In this document: piece after piece, positions 11,431-21,378 of the stretch
How the letters are laid out: the number at the start of each line of letters is the position of its first letter
How positions within the stretch are numbered: position 1 is the first letter of the stretch
Origin: Hemileia vastatrix
Taxonomy: Eukaryota; Basidiomycota; Pucciniomycetes; Pucciniales; Zaghouaniaceae
DNA: 64,000 nt
Direction: 5' to 3'
Assembly (NCBI GenBank): GCA_030280995.1
Contig: JASXTE010000001.1
Span: forward strand, 29,978,606 to 30,042,605
Notes under the pieces: model-generated
Databases searched by the model: none
Told to the model about the DNA's origin: nothing
Seen by the model: the letters and a program-made list of their open reading frames with translations, nothing else
Program-made: the position numbers and the translations under genes

Positions 11431-12309
11431 TAAGTATGTTTAATCTAATTTTTATTATATTTCTTCATTTAGATTATTTTTTTGCATTGTTTAAATAAAA
11501 ATTACTATAAATATAGAGTTTTTCATCAGAATTCATAAGGTACAAAAAGAAATTAATGTAAAAAATAAAACATTAGGTGGGAAACAAAATTATGGCATCT
11601 AATATAAGTTGTCAAGTTTTATTCTTTTCATGAATTATCATTTAAAGAGGCATATAAGATAGGAAATAAACTCCCCTACTATTTAACATAGCAAGGGATG
11701 AGAACAGAATTCTTTTTCAAAGTTAAAAAAAATTGGAATACCTTCTTCTGCTATTTACCATAGCAGGATGTGGGGATCACCAGATTTTTTACAAGTCAAA
11801 AAAAACAATTGACAAATTTTTTTTGGAAATATACTCCCCTGTTTTTTATTGAAGTAGTGGCCTATATTGAAACGCTTTAAGCTTATTCCTAAATTAATAA
11901 GTAAAAAAGTCATATAAGATAATTAAAAAAAGTATTAATTCCAATTCAAGTAAAAATTTGAATGGAAATTTCCTGTAACCAAAGCCAATCAAATCAAACA
12001 CAAGGGTTTACATGAGCCTCATGAGGAAAACAATGTCCACATGATTACAATTATACATCAAATTTTCAGATGTCTCATTAACTTAAGTAAGTAGAGTATC
12101 ATATATGACTAAATAAGTATTAATTCATGAAATAAAAATAAAAATTGACTATTTATATTAGACCCAATACTTTTTTCACCTACCAAAGGTTTTATTTTTC
12201 AGATTGCCTTCTATTCTTACCTTATGAAATTAGATAACCAGCTCTAGACTTTCAGTCAATTTCATCTAAACAATTTAAAAAATCAATATAAATGAAAAAA
12301 TAATATAAA
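11431..12309. other. Interval between opposed repeat arrays
   Basis: No gene is seen. It contains two short similar blocks, CTATTTAACATAGCAAGGGAT and GCTATTTACCATAGCAGGAT, about 80 bases apart. Confidence 0.4.
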
Positions 12310-12643
12310 TTGGATATAAAATACCTACAAAGCTCTCCTCAAACTACCTGAAATAAATAGTCCAAAAAAGTCTTCAAAACTTCTTCTAAAAGTTCCCAGA
12401 AAAGTGCCAAAAATCTCCAATAAAAAAACTCCCTAAAGTCTCGAGAAAACTATCCAAAAACACCTAAAAATCACAGGAAAATTCTCAGAAACTTTATCTG
12501 AAGTGCTTTAGCAAAACAAAGACCAAAAATATACCAAAAAGACTTAAAAATCACAGTTAAGTTCTCAGAAAAAGTTTTCAAATTGAATTAGAAAAAAACA
12601 AAGGCAAAAAATCCAAAAAAACATCAAAAAACAAGTGGAAAGT
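12310..12643. repeat. A-rich degenerate repeat array
   Basis: CCAAAAA- and AAAGTGCC-type imperfect units are the purine-rich counterpart of 10930-11430. Motifs such as TTCTCAGAAA occur in both. It ends against the LTR start at 12644. Confidence 0.45.
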
Positions 12644-12875
12644 TGTCAATGGGTCTAATGGTTTAGAAGAGTTTAACAGAGGTCCAAAGGAAGTGAGAGG
12701 TGGATTCTCAAGGATTTCAAAGTAAAGGTATGTAAAAGTTTATCTTTATGATTTATTACTCAATTAAAAGGTATAAATATATTATTATTATTACTTAGAT
12801 GGGTTAGACTTAATAAATTGTAAATACTAAAGCAGTAAGTAGTAGCAATAAAAGTGTTATTAGTTGTATTTTATA
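12644..12875 (-). repeat. Left part of an F-type LTR split by the transposon
   Basis: TGTCAATGGGTC...TGGTTTAGAAG parallels the outer end of element F's LTR (59155). The following TTGTAAATACTAAAG and AGTTGTA blocks also match F (near 59330-59370). It stops at TA|GGGGG, the transposon terminus. The remaining LTR continues at 32842-33018, where it ends ATAGCCTGGATGACA. Confidence 0.65.
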
Positions 12876-12967
12876 GGGGGTATCAATGTTCAAGTATCTG
12901 CAATTAGGGATCAGTAATTTTTTCCCAGGTTCAGACAATATTATTTGCAGAAAGAAATCCATCTTAA

Positions 12968-14087
12968 TGCATTATCCTGCCTCTTATACCCCAATTTCCG
13001 TTCCTACTTCCTGATCCCAAACTCAGGGGGCCAAATCTTTATCATGATCTCCAATATGATCTGGCCTCCATTCTCAACATTCCTCATTTAAACTTCACAC
13101 AACTTTTTAGAACTTCTCCCGATTCTTTCTTCAAACTTTATCAACTCATTTCTGAACATCCTATCTTCCATAACAATTCTCATAACAAACAGCGTAATCC
13201 TGCCATCCAACTTGCTGTTGCTCTATGTCGCTTTGGCTCAAATGGAAATGGTGCTGCCGTAAGACGTTTGGATAATCTCTTTAACATAGGATATGGTACC
13301 GTGATATTATACACCAAGCGCTGTATGATTGCTATCCTTTCCCTCAAGTCTCAAACTCTTGCTTGGCCAACTCCAGAAAAGCAACTTGAATCCTCTCAAG
13401 TAATGCAAGCCAAAGCTTTCCCTGGCTGTGTAGGTTTTGTTGATGGCACAACTATACCTTTGAGTCAAAAGCCTACTCATGATGGGAACCATTATTTTGA
13501 TTGCAAAAAATTTTTTATTCAAAATCTTCTCCAATTTCTCATCATTCATGAACTACCTTTTTATCTTCCTTCTAGATACTCTATTGCCATTAAACTTATA
13601 TGTGATTTCAGTAAAAAATTGATTTCTTTTCACAGTGGCTGCCATGGATCATTTCATGACTCTTCCGTCTTCCAAAGAATGAGAATTTCTCAAACCCCAG
13701 ACTCATACTTTGACAAATCTCAGTACCTCCTTGCAGACTCAGCATATGAAAGTGTAAAGTACATCATTCACCTTGCCCAATCAAGAGTATGGATTGAACA
13801 TGCTATAGGTATTTTAAAGGGACAATTTTCTAGTCTTTAGGAGCTCATAATCTAATTTCAAAAAAAAATTGGAGATCAAAACTGCAAATCATTGGATCAT
13901 GACTTGTGTTATATTCCATAATATCCTAGCTGATTTAAAGGATGAGTGGAATGATCTTTATGAAGAAGAGCATCCTGAACCAGCACCAGCTCTCCTCACC
14001 CTTGATTCCCAAAACATTCAATCAACTGGCATACGCTCAATTATAATGCCAATTAATCTCCAACATTTCACTTCACAAAACTTTTAA
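12968..14087 (+). pseudogene. PIF/Harbinger-type DDE transposase
   Basis: The frame is open from 12968 to a TAG at 13838-13840 and resumes in another frame at 13869-14087. No in-frame ATG precedes the domain, so the true start is lost or on an upstream exon. Motifs of HARBI1-like DDE_4 nucleases are present: CRFGSNGNGA, FNIGYGTVI, GFVDGTTIPL (first Asp), GSFHDSSVF (second Asp), LADSAY, and IEHAIGILKGQF (Glu). The tail ANHWIMTCVIFHNILADLKD is the usual helical end. About 20 extra residues after YFDCKK, ending at TTCTAG before RYSIAIKLICD, look like a retained intron whose donor has mutated. It would cut and paste the element's ends; this copy is dead from the frameshift. Confidence 0.85.
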
Positions 14088-14185
14088 AATTTTATTTTGG
14101 TGCTCTCCAAATGTCCACTTTGTGTACTTTACTCACTTGGTTTGGTATTTTTGTTTGATGCAATTCATTTTTTTTTTGAATTTAT

Positions 14186-14745
14186 GGTGTGGTCTTCCAA
14201 CATTGGCAGACACCTTTTTTGCTCTGTTTGGTTTTGTTTTCGTACATCTTAATTGGCATTGGTCAAATAATTGAGTGTTTTTCTGGTTTTATTCAGTGAA
14301 TATTGGGACTACAGGTATGTGGGTACTACCATTGGATAGCCCGTTTTTTCTCTATATTTGATGTCCTGATGATATTATTCATATTCTAAGTTTTAAGGGG
14401 TCATTTACTCATTTTTCATCTCTATAAGATAGCTGTTTAATTTTATTTTTTGTGTTTTAAGGGCTAACCTTTATTCTTATGGTTAAGTGCTTAGTACCGT
14501 TAAGTAGAGCTAATTTGGCTCTATATATTATGTCTCAATGTTGTAATAGCTTAATTTTGTGATTTAAGGGTTTTAGTAGTTGTGGTGGATTTTTCTGAGT
14601 ATTTTGGGCTTTATTGGAGGTTTTTGGTGGTTTTCTGGCTTCAGGGTGGTCCTGCTACCTCTAGGCGGGCCTTCCAATGTTGGGAAGACCCCCCGCCTTG
14701 GTTCTAGAAGGCTGGGAAGTGCTTTACTTTTTTTTGGATGGCTCA
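14186..14745 (-). repeat. Dispersed repeat, about 560 bp (copy 1)
   Basis: It aligns with 47634-48190 across TTCAGTGAATATT, TATGTGGGTACTA, AAGTAGAGCTAATTTGGCTC and GGTTTTTGGTGGTTTTCTGG. Similarity starts at GGTGTGGTCTTCCAAC and ends near AAGGCTGGGAAG. Both copies have a T-run just to the left, so it could be a retroposon read on the minus strand. The ends also contain an inverted motif (GGTCTTCCAACATTGG). The class is unresolved. Confidence 0.7.
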
Positions 14746-15089
14746 TTGGTTTTCTTTCACCAGCTCAACATGAAATCGCATATTTTCTGAAATCACATAT
14801 TTTGTCAGTATTTTTTTTTCATTCATCAATCATATCCTTTTCAACCTCTCCTCAAACATCCATCAAATATTTTTAATTCCTCTATTTCATTCCTCTATTT
14901 CTCATCTCATCTCTCCAGGTAAGTCATTTTTTTTCTTATTTTTGATTTTTTTTACTTGCTAATAATTTATTTTTTCTCTTTTTTTTTTTGTTCTTTTTTT
15001 TTCTTTTTTTTTGTCCTGTAAGTGCTTTTTTTTTGGTTTTCAAGGTTAGACTAATTTTGTTTTTTTTGTTTTATCTTTTTTTTCACCCT
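14746..15089. other. T-rich interval inside transposon copy 1
   Basis: Long T runs with no gene. A CAGGTAAGTCA near 14917 resembles a splice donor and might belong to an untranslated leader of the Tet-like gene, but nothing else supports this. Confidence 0.35.
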
Positions 15090-15640
15090 TCATCATCCCC
15101 CTTTCCCCCCTCCTTTCTCCCCTTCTTGGCCACCTCAAGTCCCCCCTTTTACCCCCTCCATCATCGTCCTTTCACCCCTCCTTGTCTTCCTCCATACCCC
15201 CCTTTTTCCCCTTCTTGGCCACCTCAACTCCCCCCTTTAATCCCTCCTTGGCCCCCTCAAGCCCCCCCTTTACCCCCTCAAACCCTTCAACACCCCCCCC
15301 ACCACCTACTTATCGAATTGGTAACAATTTGATAAGTTAATGATTGATTTCTGATAATTGATCATTAACTTATTGAATTGCTAACAATTCAATAAGATAG
15401 TGAACGATTGCTGATAATTGTTCACTAACTTACCGAATTGTTACTGATTCAATAAGCTAGGTGTAGGGGGGGTGATGAGGGGGTAAAGGGGGGTTTGAGG
15501 TGGGTAAGGAGGGGGTTGAGGCAGGTAAGGAGGGGTTAAAGGGTGGTAAAGAGTGGGTAAAAGGGGGTTTTGAGGTGGGAAAGTAGCATTTAAAGGGGGG
15601 GATTGAGCGGGTAAAGGGGGGGGACTTTTTGGAGGGCATT
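15090..15640. repeat. Large C-rich/G-rich foldback
   Basis: A C-rich arm (15090-15305), made of imperfect 35-45 base units, is followed by an AT core (15308-15458) with several inverted TTATTGAATTG/CAATTCAATAAG pieces, then a G-rich arm (15459-15640) that is roughly the reverse complement of the first. The core carries TAACAATTTGATAAGTTAA, shared exactly with 4204-4381. The many GGGG runs could form G-quadruplexes. Proline-rich frames across it are composition artefacts. Confidence 0.85.
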
Positions 15641-15850
15641 TCAAAGAAAAAAAAAGACTAATCTCTGCTTTTTAATTTTTTTTACAGATTTTTTTTCTTT
15701 CCCTTAGTTTCTGGACATTTCCCCCTGTTTCAAAAATAAATCAAGTAATTTAATTTTTTTATTTGTGTTTGTTTTTGCTAATAATTAATTATTCTGAAAT
15801 TTACTGAAAGCTAGTTTTTTTAATTATATTTAAATAAATTGGATTGAATG

Positions 15851-16625
15851 TGTCACCGGACGACCTACACACAAGGTCGAGGATGTTCCTGAAAGTGAGA
15901 TGAGGGATTTAGAAACTTCTTCAAAGCACAGAGGAATGATTCGAGGAAGTGGTTCGAAGGTTACTCGAAGTAAGAGCTACAGGTTTGAGGTTTGTTCGAG
16001 AAGAATTATAAAATAGTTTCAAAGGTAATAGGAATTCTCAAGATCTCACGAAGGGTTGGAAAATCAATAATCAAAGATTTAGGATTTAGAAATTAATATT
16101 GAGAAAATAAAAGAAAGATACAATAAAAATTATTTAACCCTAAAGATTTACCACTATTAATGTAGATACAATTTATAATTTAATTCTAAGGAATATCGAA
16201 CCAAATACCCAACCCCTTTTATATCCTTTGTTCCTCCTCGCATTGACCTCCCTTCCATCGCACCATTCCCTTTTACATTGACCATTACTAACATACACTT
16301 AGACCCTCTTTGCTAAATATCCGTCCATGCTCAATTTACCCCTTTTTAATTAATTAACAAAACTTTAATGAAAAAACTACTACTGTACTATTTCGTTGAA
16401 CCTAGCACTGTGCCTCGCTTATTGAAAATGAGACTAAGGCACCCTATTGGGAGATTGACTAATTTAGATTTAGAGTTTAGGCTAGCGCAGTTAAATAGTA
16501 AGTACACAAAGGAAAATCGCAGTTGCTATGGAGAATTTCTTTCTGCGCTTCAAGTATAGATTTAGGACTCGATATTATTGATTTAATGAGCTGCTTTCGC
16601 CTCGAGTGTCACGTGGCGCGTGAAA
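15851..16625. mobile_element. GC-richer 775 bp insertion flanked by GAATG
   Basis: Composition changes abruptly (CCGGACGACC, CCTCGCATTGACC, CACGTGGCGCG) against AT-rich surroundings. The 5-base repeat GAATG stands at 15846-15850 and 16626-16630. It begins TGTCACC and contains a TATATCC stretch, so a solo LTR of another family is possible, but the right end (GCGTGAAA) does not give a CA. No long reading frame. Confidence 0.45.
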
Positions 16626-16967
16626 GAATGACATCAAGAAGTATTTTCAATAGCAGGTAAGTAATCTTTATTTATTTATTTAATTTTTTTGCAACTGAAT
16701 TTAATTTAATTTTTTTTTTTTTGGGTGAATTTGTTTTATCTCGTATTTCAAGCATAATTAAGGTTTTTTTTTTGAATTTTTATTTTTTTCAAAAAATTTT
16801 ATTGATTTTTTGCAACTAATTTTTATTTGTTTTTTTTTACCAAAAAAAATTTTTTTTTCAATTATTTTACTGACAATTTTTTATTTTTGGGGGTCTTTTT
16901 TTTTAATATATTTATTTTTTTATTTTTATTTTTTTTGTTTTATAATTTTTTTTTCCAGGAAGTTACT

Positions 16968-18288
16968 ATGGAAAATTTAACTCACTCATCGTCATTATCA
17001 TCAATTTCTTCTGAATCATCTTTCTCCTTTCTTTCTTCCTTGTCTTCAAATCATGAAAGCTCCAAGAATAATCATCAAATATATTCAAATTCTTCTTCTT
17101 TATCTTTACTTTCTTCTATCTCTTCAATTTCCTTCAATTCTATTCCTTCTCCCAATCAATCTGAGCTTTCCTTACCAGAAAATAAAAAGCAGAAAATTAT
17201 GGAACCAGCTAAATAATCAAGCAATTCAAAGACAAAATTTTATCAAAATATAAAATTGATTAGGATGAAGATATTTTGCAAAAAATTCTTTGGATATTTG
17301 TATGATCTCAAATTTTATAAGACATCAATATCAAATGTTAAGAAATTTTTTTTTACAAAAACATCAAAAACCTTACAGAAGGGGGTATATATCTCATTGT
17401 GGTGGTTGTCAATAACGGATACAAACCTCAATTTATTTTAGAAGTTCATTCATTTAATGGGAAAAAGGATTAAGTTTTTTGCTAGCTTTCTGATTTAATT
17501 TCTACTCTCTATCAAATTGCTTTGTTTCGACAACCCTTATCAAATCAATATCTGATTTCTGGTGTCATGAAAGGTTTTGGTTGGTGGCCAGGATATGATC
17601 AAGGAGTTTCTTTTGGTATGTAAATTTGTTTTTAAATTATAAGTAATTTTTAATTTTGTCATATATTTCAGGAATTTATTATTTATTAAAAAATTTGAAA
17701 CCGGAGCAAATGGAAGAAGATCTGAAACAATGGAATTCTTTAGGATCATTTAATCTTTTCTTGGAAAATTGTTTTTAAAAATTATGTTTTCAAGCTTTTC
17801 AAAAAAACCATCAACTTGCTTTAGAATCAGGTTTACCAAATTGGTCTGATCCTGAATGGGAAAAAGCAATAAATTATTATGTTTTTTGTTCAAATGTTAT
17901 CATCACTTATAATGGATTCTACAATCATGTTCATCTAGATAAACATGATAAGAATTCTCTAACATTTAGAATTTTCTCTTATATTAATCAAGATACTAGT
18001 GTTCCTATTTCATCACCCTCTCCTGATAAGGGAAATGGCCTTTATTTTCCTGACCATAAATGTATTATTGATTTTGGTAGTGCCAATGGAATAGTTGAGG
18101 CTATATGGAATTCTTCTAAACATGGGCATCATAAAACTAAAGCACCTCGAATTTTAGTTTCTTGTAATGAATTTACCCATTTTGGCACTTCATTCCAAAT
18201 AAATAAAGATCTTATTAATTGTATTAATAATCAAAAAAAATTAGATAAAAAAATTGTTCTTAGTAGATCTGTCAAGTATTGCAAATAA
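16968..18288 (+). pseudogene. Tet-like 2OG-Fe(II) oxygenase (copy 1)
   Basis: The family uses iron and 2-oxoglutarate; TET/JBP members oxidise 5-methyl pyrimidines in DNA, and rust genomes carry many copies. Here a serine-rich start (MENLTHSSSLSS, 16968) after a TTTCCAG acceptor leads into a basic linker. Then come GFGWWPGYDQ, a GT-AG intron (about 17617-17670), and the oxygenase core: HLD (17932-17940) as the HxD metal pair, GLYFPDHKCIIDFG, GIVEAIWNSS, HGHH (18121-18132) for the distal His, and FTHFGTSFQI. It ends at TAA 18286-18288. Stops or frame changes occur around 17216, 17441 and 17779. It has the least damaged core of the three copies. Exact substrate is unknown. Confidence 0.72.
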
Positions 18289-18429
18289 AATATTATATTT
18301 ATTCTATCATTAAATATTTTCTTCCAATTTTTTTTTCCTTTTTTTTTCTCTTTTATTAATTTTATTTATTTATTTTAATTTTAATTTTTTTTTTTAAATT
18401 TCCCTTTTTATTTTCCTCTTTTTCAATTT

Positions 18430-18965
18430 TATTTATGCTTTTTAATTTTTTTCATTTAATTTTGGATTTGTCTCTTCCAAGTTTTTTTAAGTTACATCAA
18501 GATAGATTATTGTTTTTATATAATGGTGCATCATTATATTAAATAGGAAAACTTGATTGGGACTGGTGAAATTAATTGGTTGTAGAAATTTTCATTTGAA
18601 ATTTTTTTCATTTAATTTTGGATTTGTCTCTTACAATTTTTTTTAAAGTTACATCAAGATAGATTACTGTTTTTATATAATGGTGCATCTGGCCTTAGGT
18701 TGTTCTACTAGCTATTATATAAAATAGGAAAACTTGATTGGGACTGGTGAAATTAATTGGTTGTAAAAATTTTCAATTTTAATTTTTTTTCATTTAATTT
18801 TGGATTTGTCTCTTCCAATTTTTTTTAAAGTTATATCAAGATAGATTACTGTTTTTATGTAACGATGCATCATTATATAAAATAGGAAAACTTGATTGGG
18901 ACAGGTGAAAATAATTGGTTGTAGAAATTTTCAATTTTAATTTTTTTTTTCCATTTGATTTCTTT
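18430..18965. repeat. Tandem repeat after Tet-like copy 1
   Basis: Three units of about 155-180 bp repeat head to tail, each containing TTGGATTTGTCTCTT, ATCAAGATAGATTA and GGAAAACTTGATTGGGAC. It lies in the centre of the transposon, just before the retrotransposon insertion. Confidence 0.8.
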
Positions 18966-18988
18966 GATTCAATAAATTGCAGGGGGGG

Positions 18989-20206
18989 TGTCAGCCAGGC
19001 TATTCCAGGAGTCCAGTAAATGATATATAAATTATAAAACCTTAAAGAGTGGGTAAGACTTGTATTTAATGAATATAACTTAATATTTTATTGCATAATG
19101 AAATTATATAAGAATTTTATTATATACAAGTGTTACATTAAATTTATTGGTTATATATATTTTTACACTACGCAATATAGGGGGTGGACTTGCTAGCAAG
19201 TCCTCAACCTGAACTCAGATGAAACTCAGATGGAACTCAGACTGAACTCATACTGAACCCATACTGAACTCTACTTGAACACCCACCTAAAACTGTTCTG
19301 CTGAGTGGTGTTCATCCCTGATTGAATGGTTCCTTTATCAATAGCTCAATGTGTGTTCAATCTATGGTGAGTTTGGGTCCAAGGTTGCGGACTTGCTAGC
19401 AAGTCCGCCCCCCATATTGTGTGGTGTTATATACAATTAAATTGAGCATAATATAATATATTCTACAAATAATGGCGCATTTTTATGTATTTAATAATTA
19501 TAAATTTATATTTAATTAATTGAAAAAAACATATATTATAATTATAAGTGTAAAATTGACTTATAATATATTTAAATTAATTATTTAAATTTATATATTA
19601 AATAAAACCTCTCATATAATACTAAACAATAATTAATGACGCTTCTTTTGACCCTTAATTGTGTTAGAAAAAAACAAATAAATTAATTTATACTAAATTT
19701 AGATTAATTACATGATTTGTTGCGTCAAAGTATTTTTTGTTTCACTTAAAATATCCTTTAATCAGATTGTACCATCTGTTTGGAATTATTTTTCTCATAG
19801 TTCCTATGTTCCAATCTTGTTTAGTTATTCACTATTTTCACTTACTGATTTGGGAATTAATGGCGGGAAAATTGGTTTCTTAATTGGGGTTTTAATTAAT
19901 TGTTTCATGTTTTTCTCTATATTGTTATGTTTCATTTACTCTTTTGATATATTTGTTTTATTCCATTCTAATCATTGTATTTACAAAGATAGTAGCGCTT
20001 CAGAGGACCCATTGCCTATAAAAGGGCCTTGGATAATCCCCTGTAGCCTCATCACTTATTACACACTCAACAAATTAAATAACCATTTTATTAAGTTTAT
20101 ATTTTTTTTATTAGTAATACAAATCTAATTTAAATTCTATACAACAAATCAAAGGTTGCTTTAAGTCTAATAGTAATTAAAATTGTTTGCCGCGCAGTAC
20201 CCTTAC
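18989..20206 (+). repeat. Plus-strand LTR, truncated, with MITE insert
   Basis: It starts TGTCAGCCAGGC and follows the family LTR up to AGTACCCTTAC. The last roughly 200 bases found in the LTR at 29300 are missing where the minus LTR of element C begins. A 260 bp MITE (19167-19426) interrupts it. TATAAAA is at 20017-20023. Confidence 0.88.
19167..19426 (+). mobile_element. Palindrome-ended CACTA-like MITE (copy 2)
   Basis: This 260 bp insertion in an LTR has the empty site visible in the LTR at 29300. TTA is duplicated (19164-19166, 19427-19429). Ends are CACTACGCAATATAG and, inverted, CACCACACAATATGG. Both ends contain the perfect 18-base palindrome GGACTTGCTAGCAAGTCC. The interior holds short direct repeats of AACTCAGAT/AACTCATACTG type, like subterminal repeats of CACTA elements. 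No coding capacity. Confidence 0.88.
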
Positions 20207-21345
20207 TGTCGGTCAGTAGTCTAGAAGAGGTAAGGAAAATAGGAGAAAAAGGAGGAGTGAAGGAGGATGACAAGGGAAAATAAGAGGTATATTTTGTAAT
20301 AGTATTTAAATTTTATTTAAGAGGGAAAACAACGGCGAGCAACTTTGAGAGATGACAAAAGCTTAGTATTTATTAATAATAATATTATTTAATGTAAGGG
20401 TTCTGCGGGGCAAACACTTTTAACTACTATCAGACTTAAAGCAACCTTCAATTTGTTATATAGACTTTTAATTAGATTTGTATTACTAATAAAAAAAATA
20501 TAAACGTAATAAAATAGTTATTTAATTTGTTGAGTGTTTAATAAGTGATGAGGCTACAGGGGATTATCCAAGGCCCTTTTATAGGCAATGGGTCCTCTGA
20601 AGCGCTACTATCTTTGTAAATACAATGATTAGAATGGAATAAAACAAATATATCAAAAGAGTAAATGAAACATAACAATGTAGAGAAAAACATGAAACAA
20701 ATAATTAAAACCCCAATTAAGAATCCAATTTCCCCGCCATTAATTCCCAAATCAGTAAGTGACAATAGTGAATAACTAAACAAGATTGGAAACATAGGAA
20801 CTATGAGAAATATAATTCCAAACAGATGGTACATTCTGATTAAAGGACATTTTAAGTGAAACAAAAAATAATTTGACGCAACAAAACAAGCAATTAATCT
20901 CAATTTAGTCCAAATTAATTTATTTGTTTTTTCTAACACAATTAAGGGTCAAAAGAAGTGTCATTAATTATTGTTTAGTATCATATGAGAGGTATTATTT
21001 AATATATAAATTTAAGTAATTAATTTAAATATATTATAAATCAATTTTACACTTATAATTATAATATATGTTTTTCAATTAATAAAATATAAATTTATAA
21101 TTATTAAATACATAAAAATGCGCCATTATTTGTAGAATATATTATATTATGCTCAATTTAATTGTATATAAAAATATATATAACCAATAAATTTAATGTA
21201 ACACTTGTATATAATAAAATACTTATATAATTTCATTATGCAATAAAATATTAAGTTATATTCATTAAATACAATTCTTACCCACTCTTTAAGGTTTTAT
21301 AATTTATATATCATTTACTGGACTCCTGGAACAGCCTGGATGACA
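20207..21345 (-). repeat. 3' LTR of element C
   Basis: A 1139 bp LTR, reverse complemented: it begins TGTCGGTCAGTAG on the plus strand (the CA end) and finishes AGCCTGGATGACA. The polypurine tract CTCCCTCACTCT, read in reverse, follows at 21346-21357. Confidence 0.92.
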
Positions 21346-21378
21346 CTCCCTCACTCTAAAAAAACAATAAAAAAAATG

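Noticed and set aside
14988..15644. Proline-rich frames on both strands
   Set aside because: They arise from the C-rich and G-rich arms of the foldback.
16368..16559. Short frame in the GC-richer island (MKKLLLYYFVEPSTVPRL)
   Set aside because: No conserved motif, no homologue in the other transposon copies, and it is within a probable inserted repeat.
19712..20128. A 133-138 residue frame with hydrophobic stretches repeated in several LTRs (also 20538, 28496, 29758)
   Set aside because: It is carried by LTR identity and overlaps the TATA box region. It is absent as an intact frame in the LTRs of A and F, so there is no sign it is a gene.
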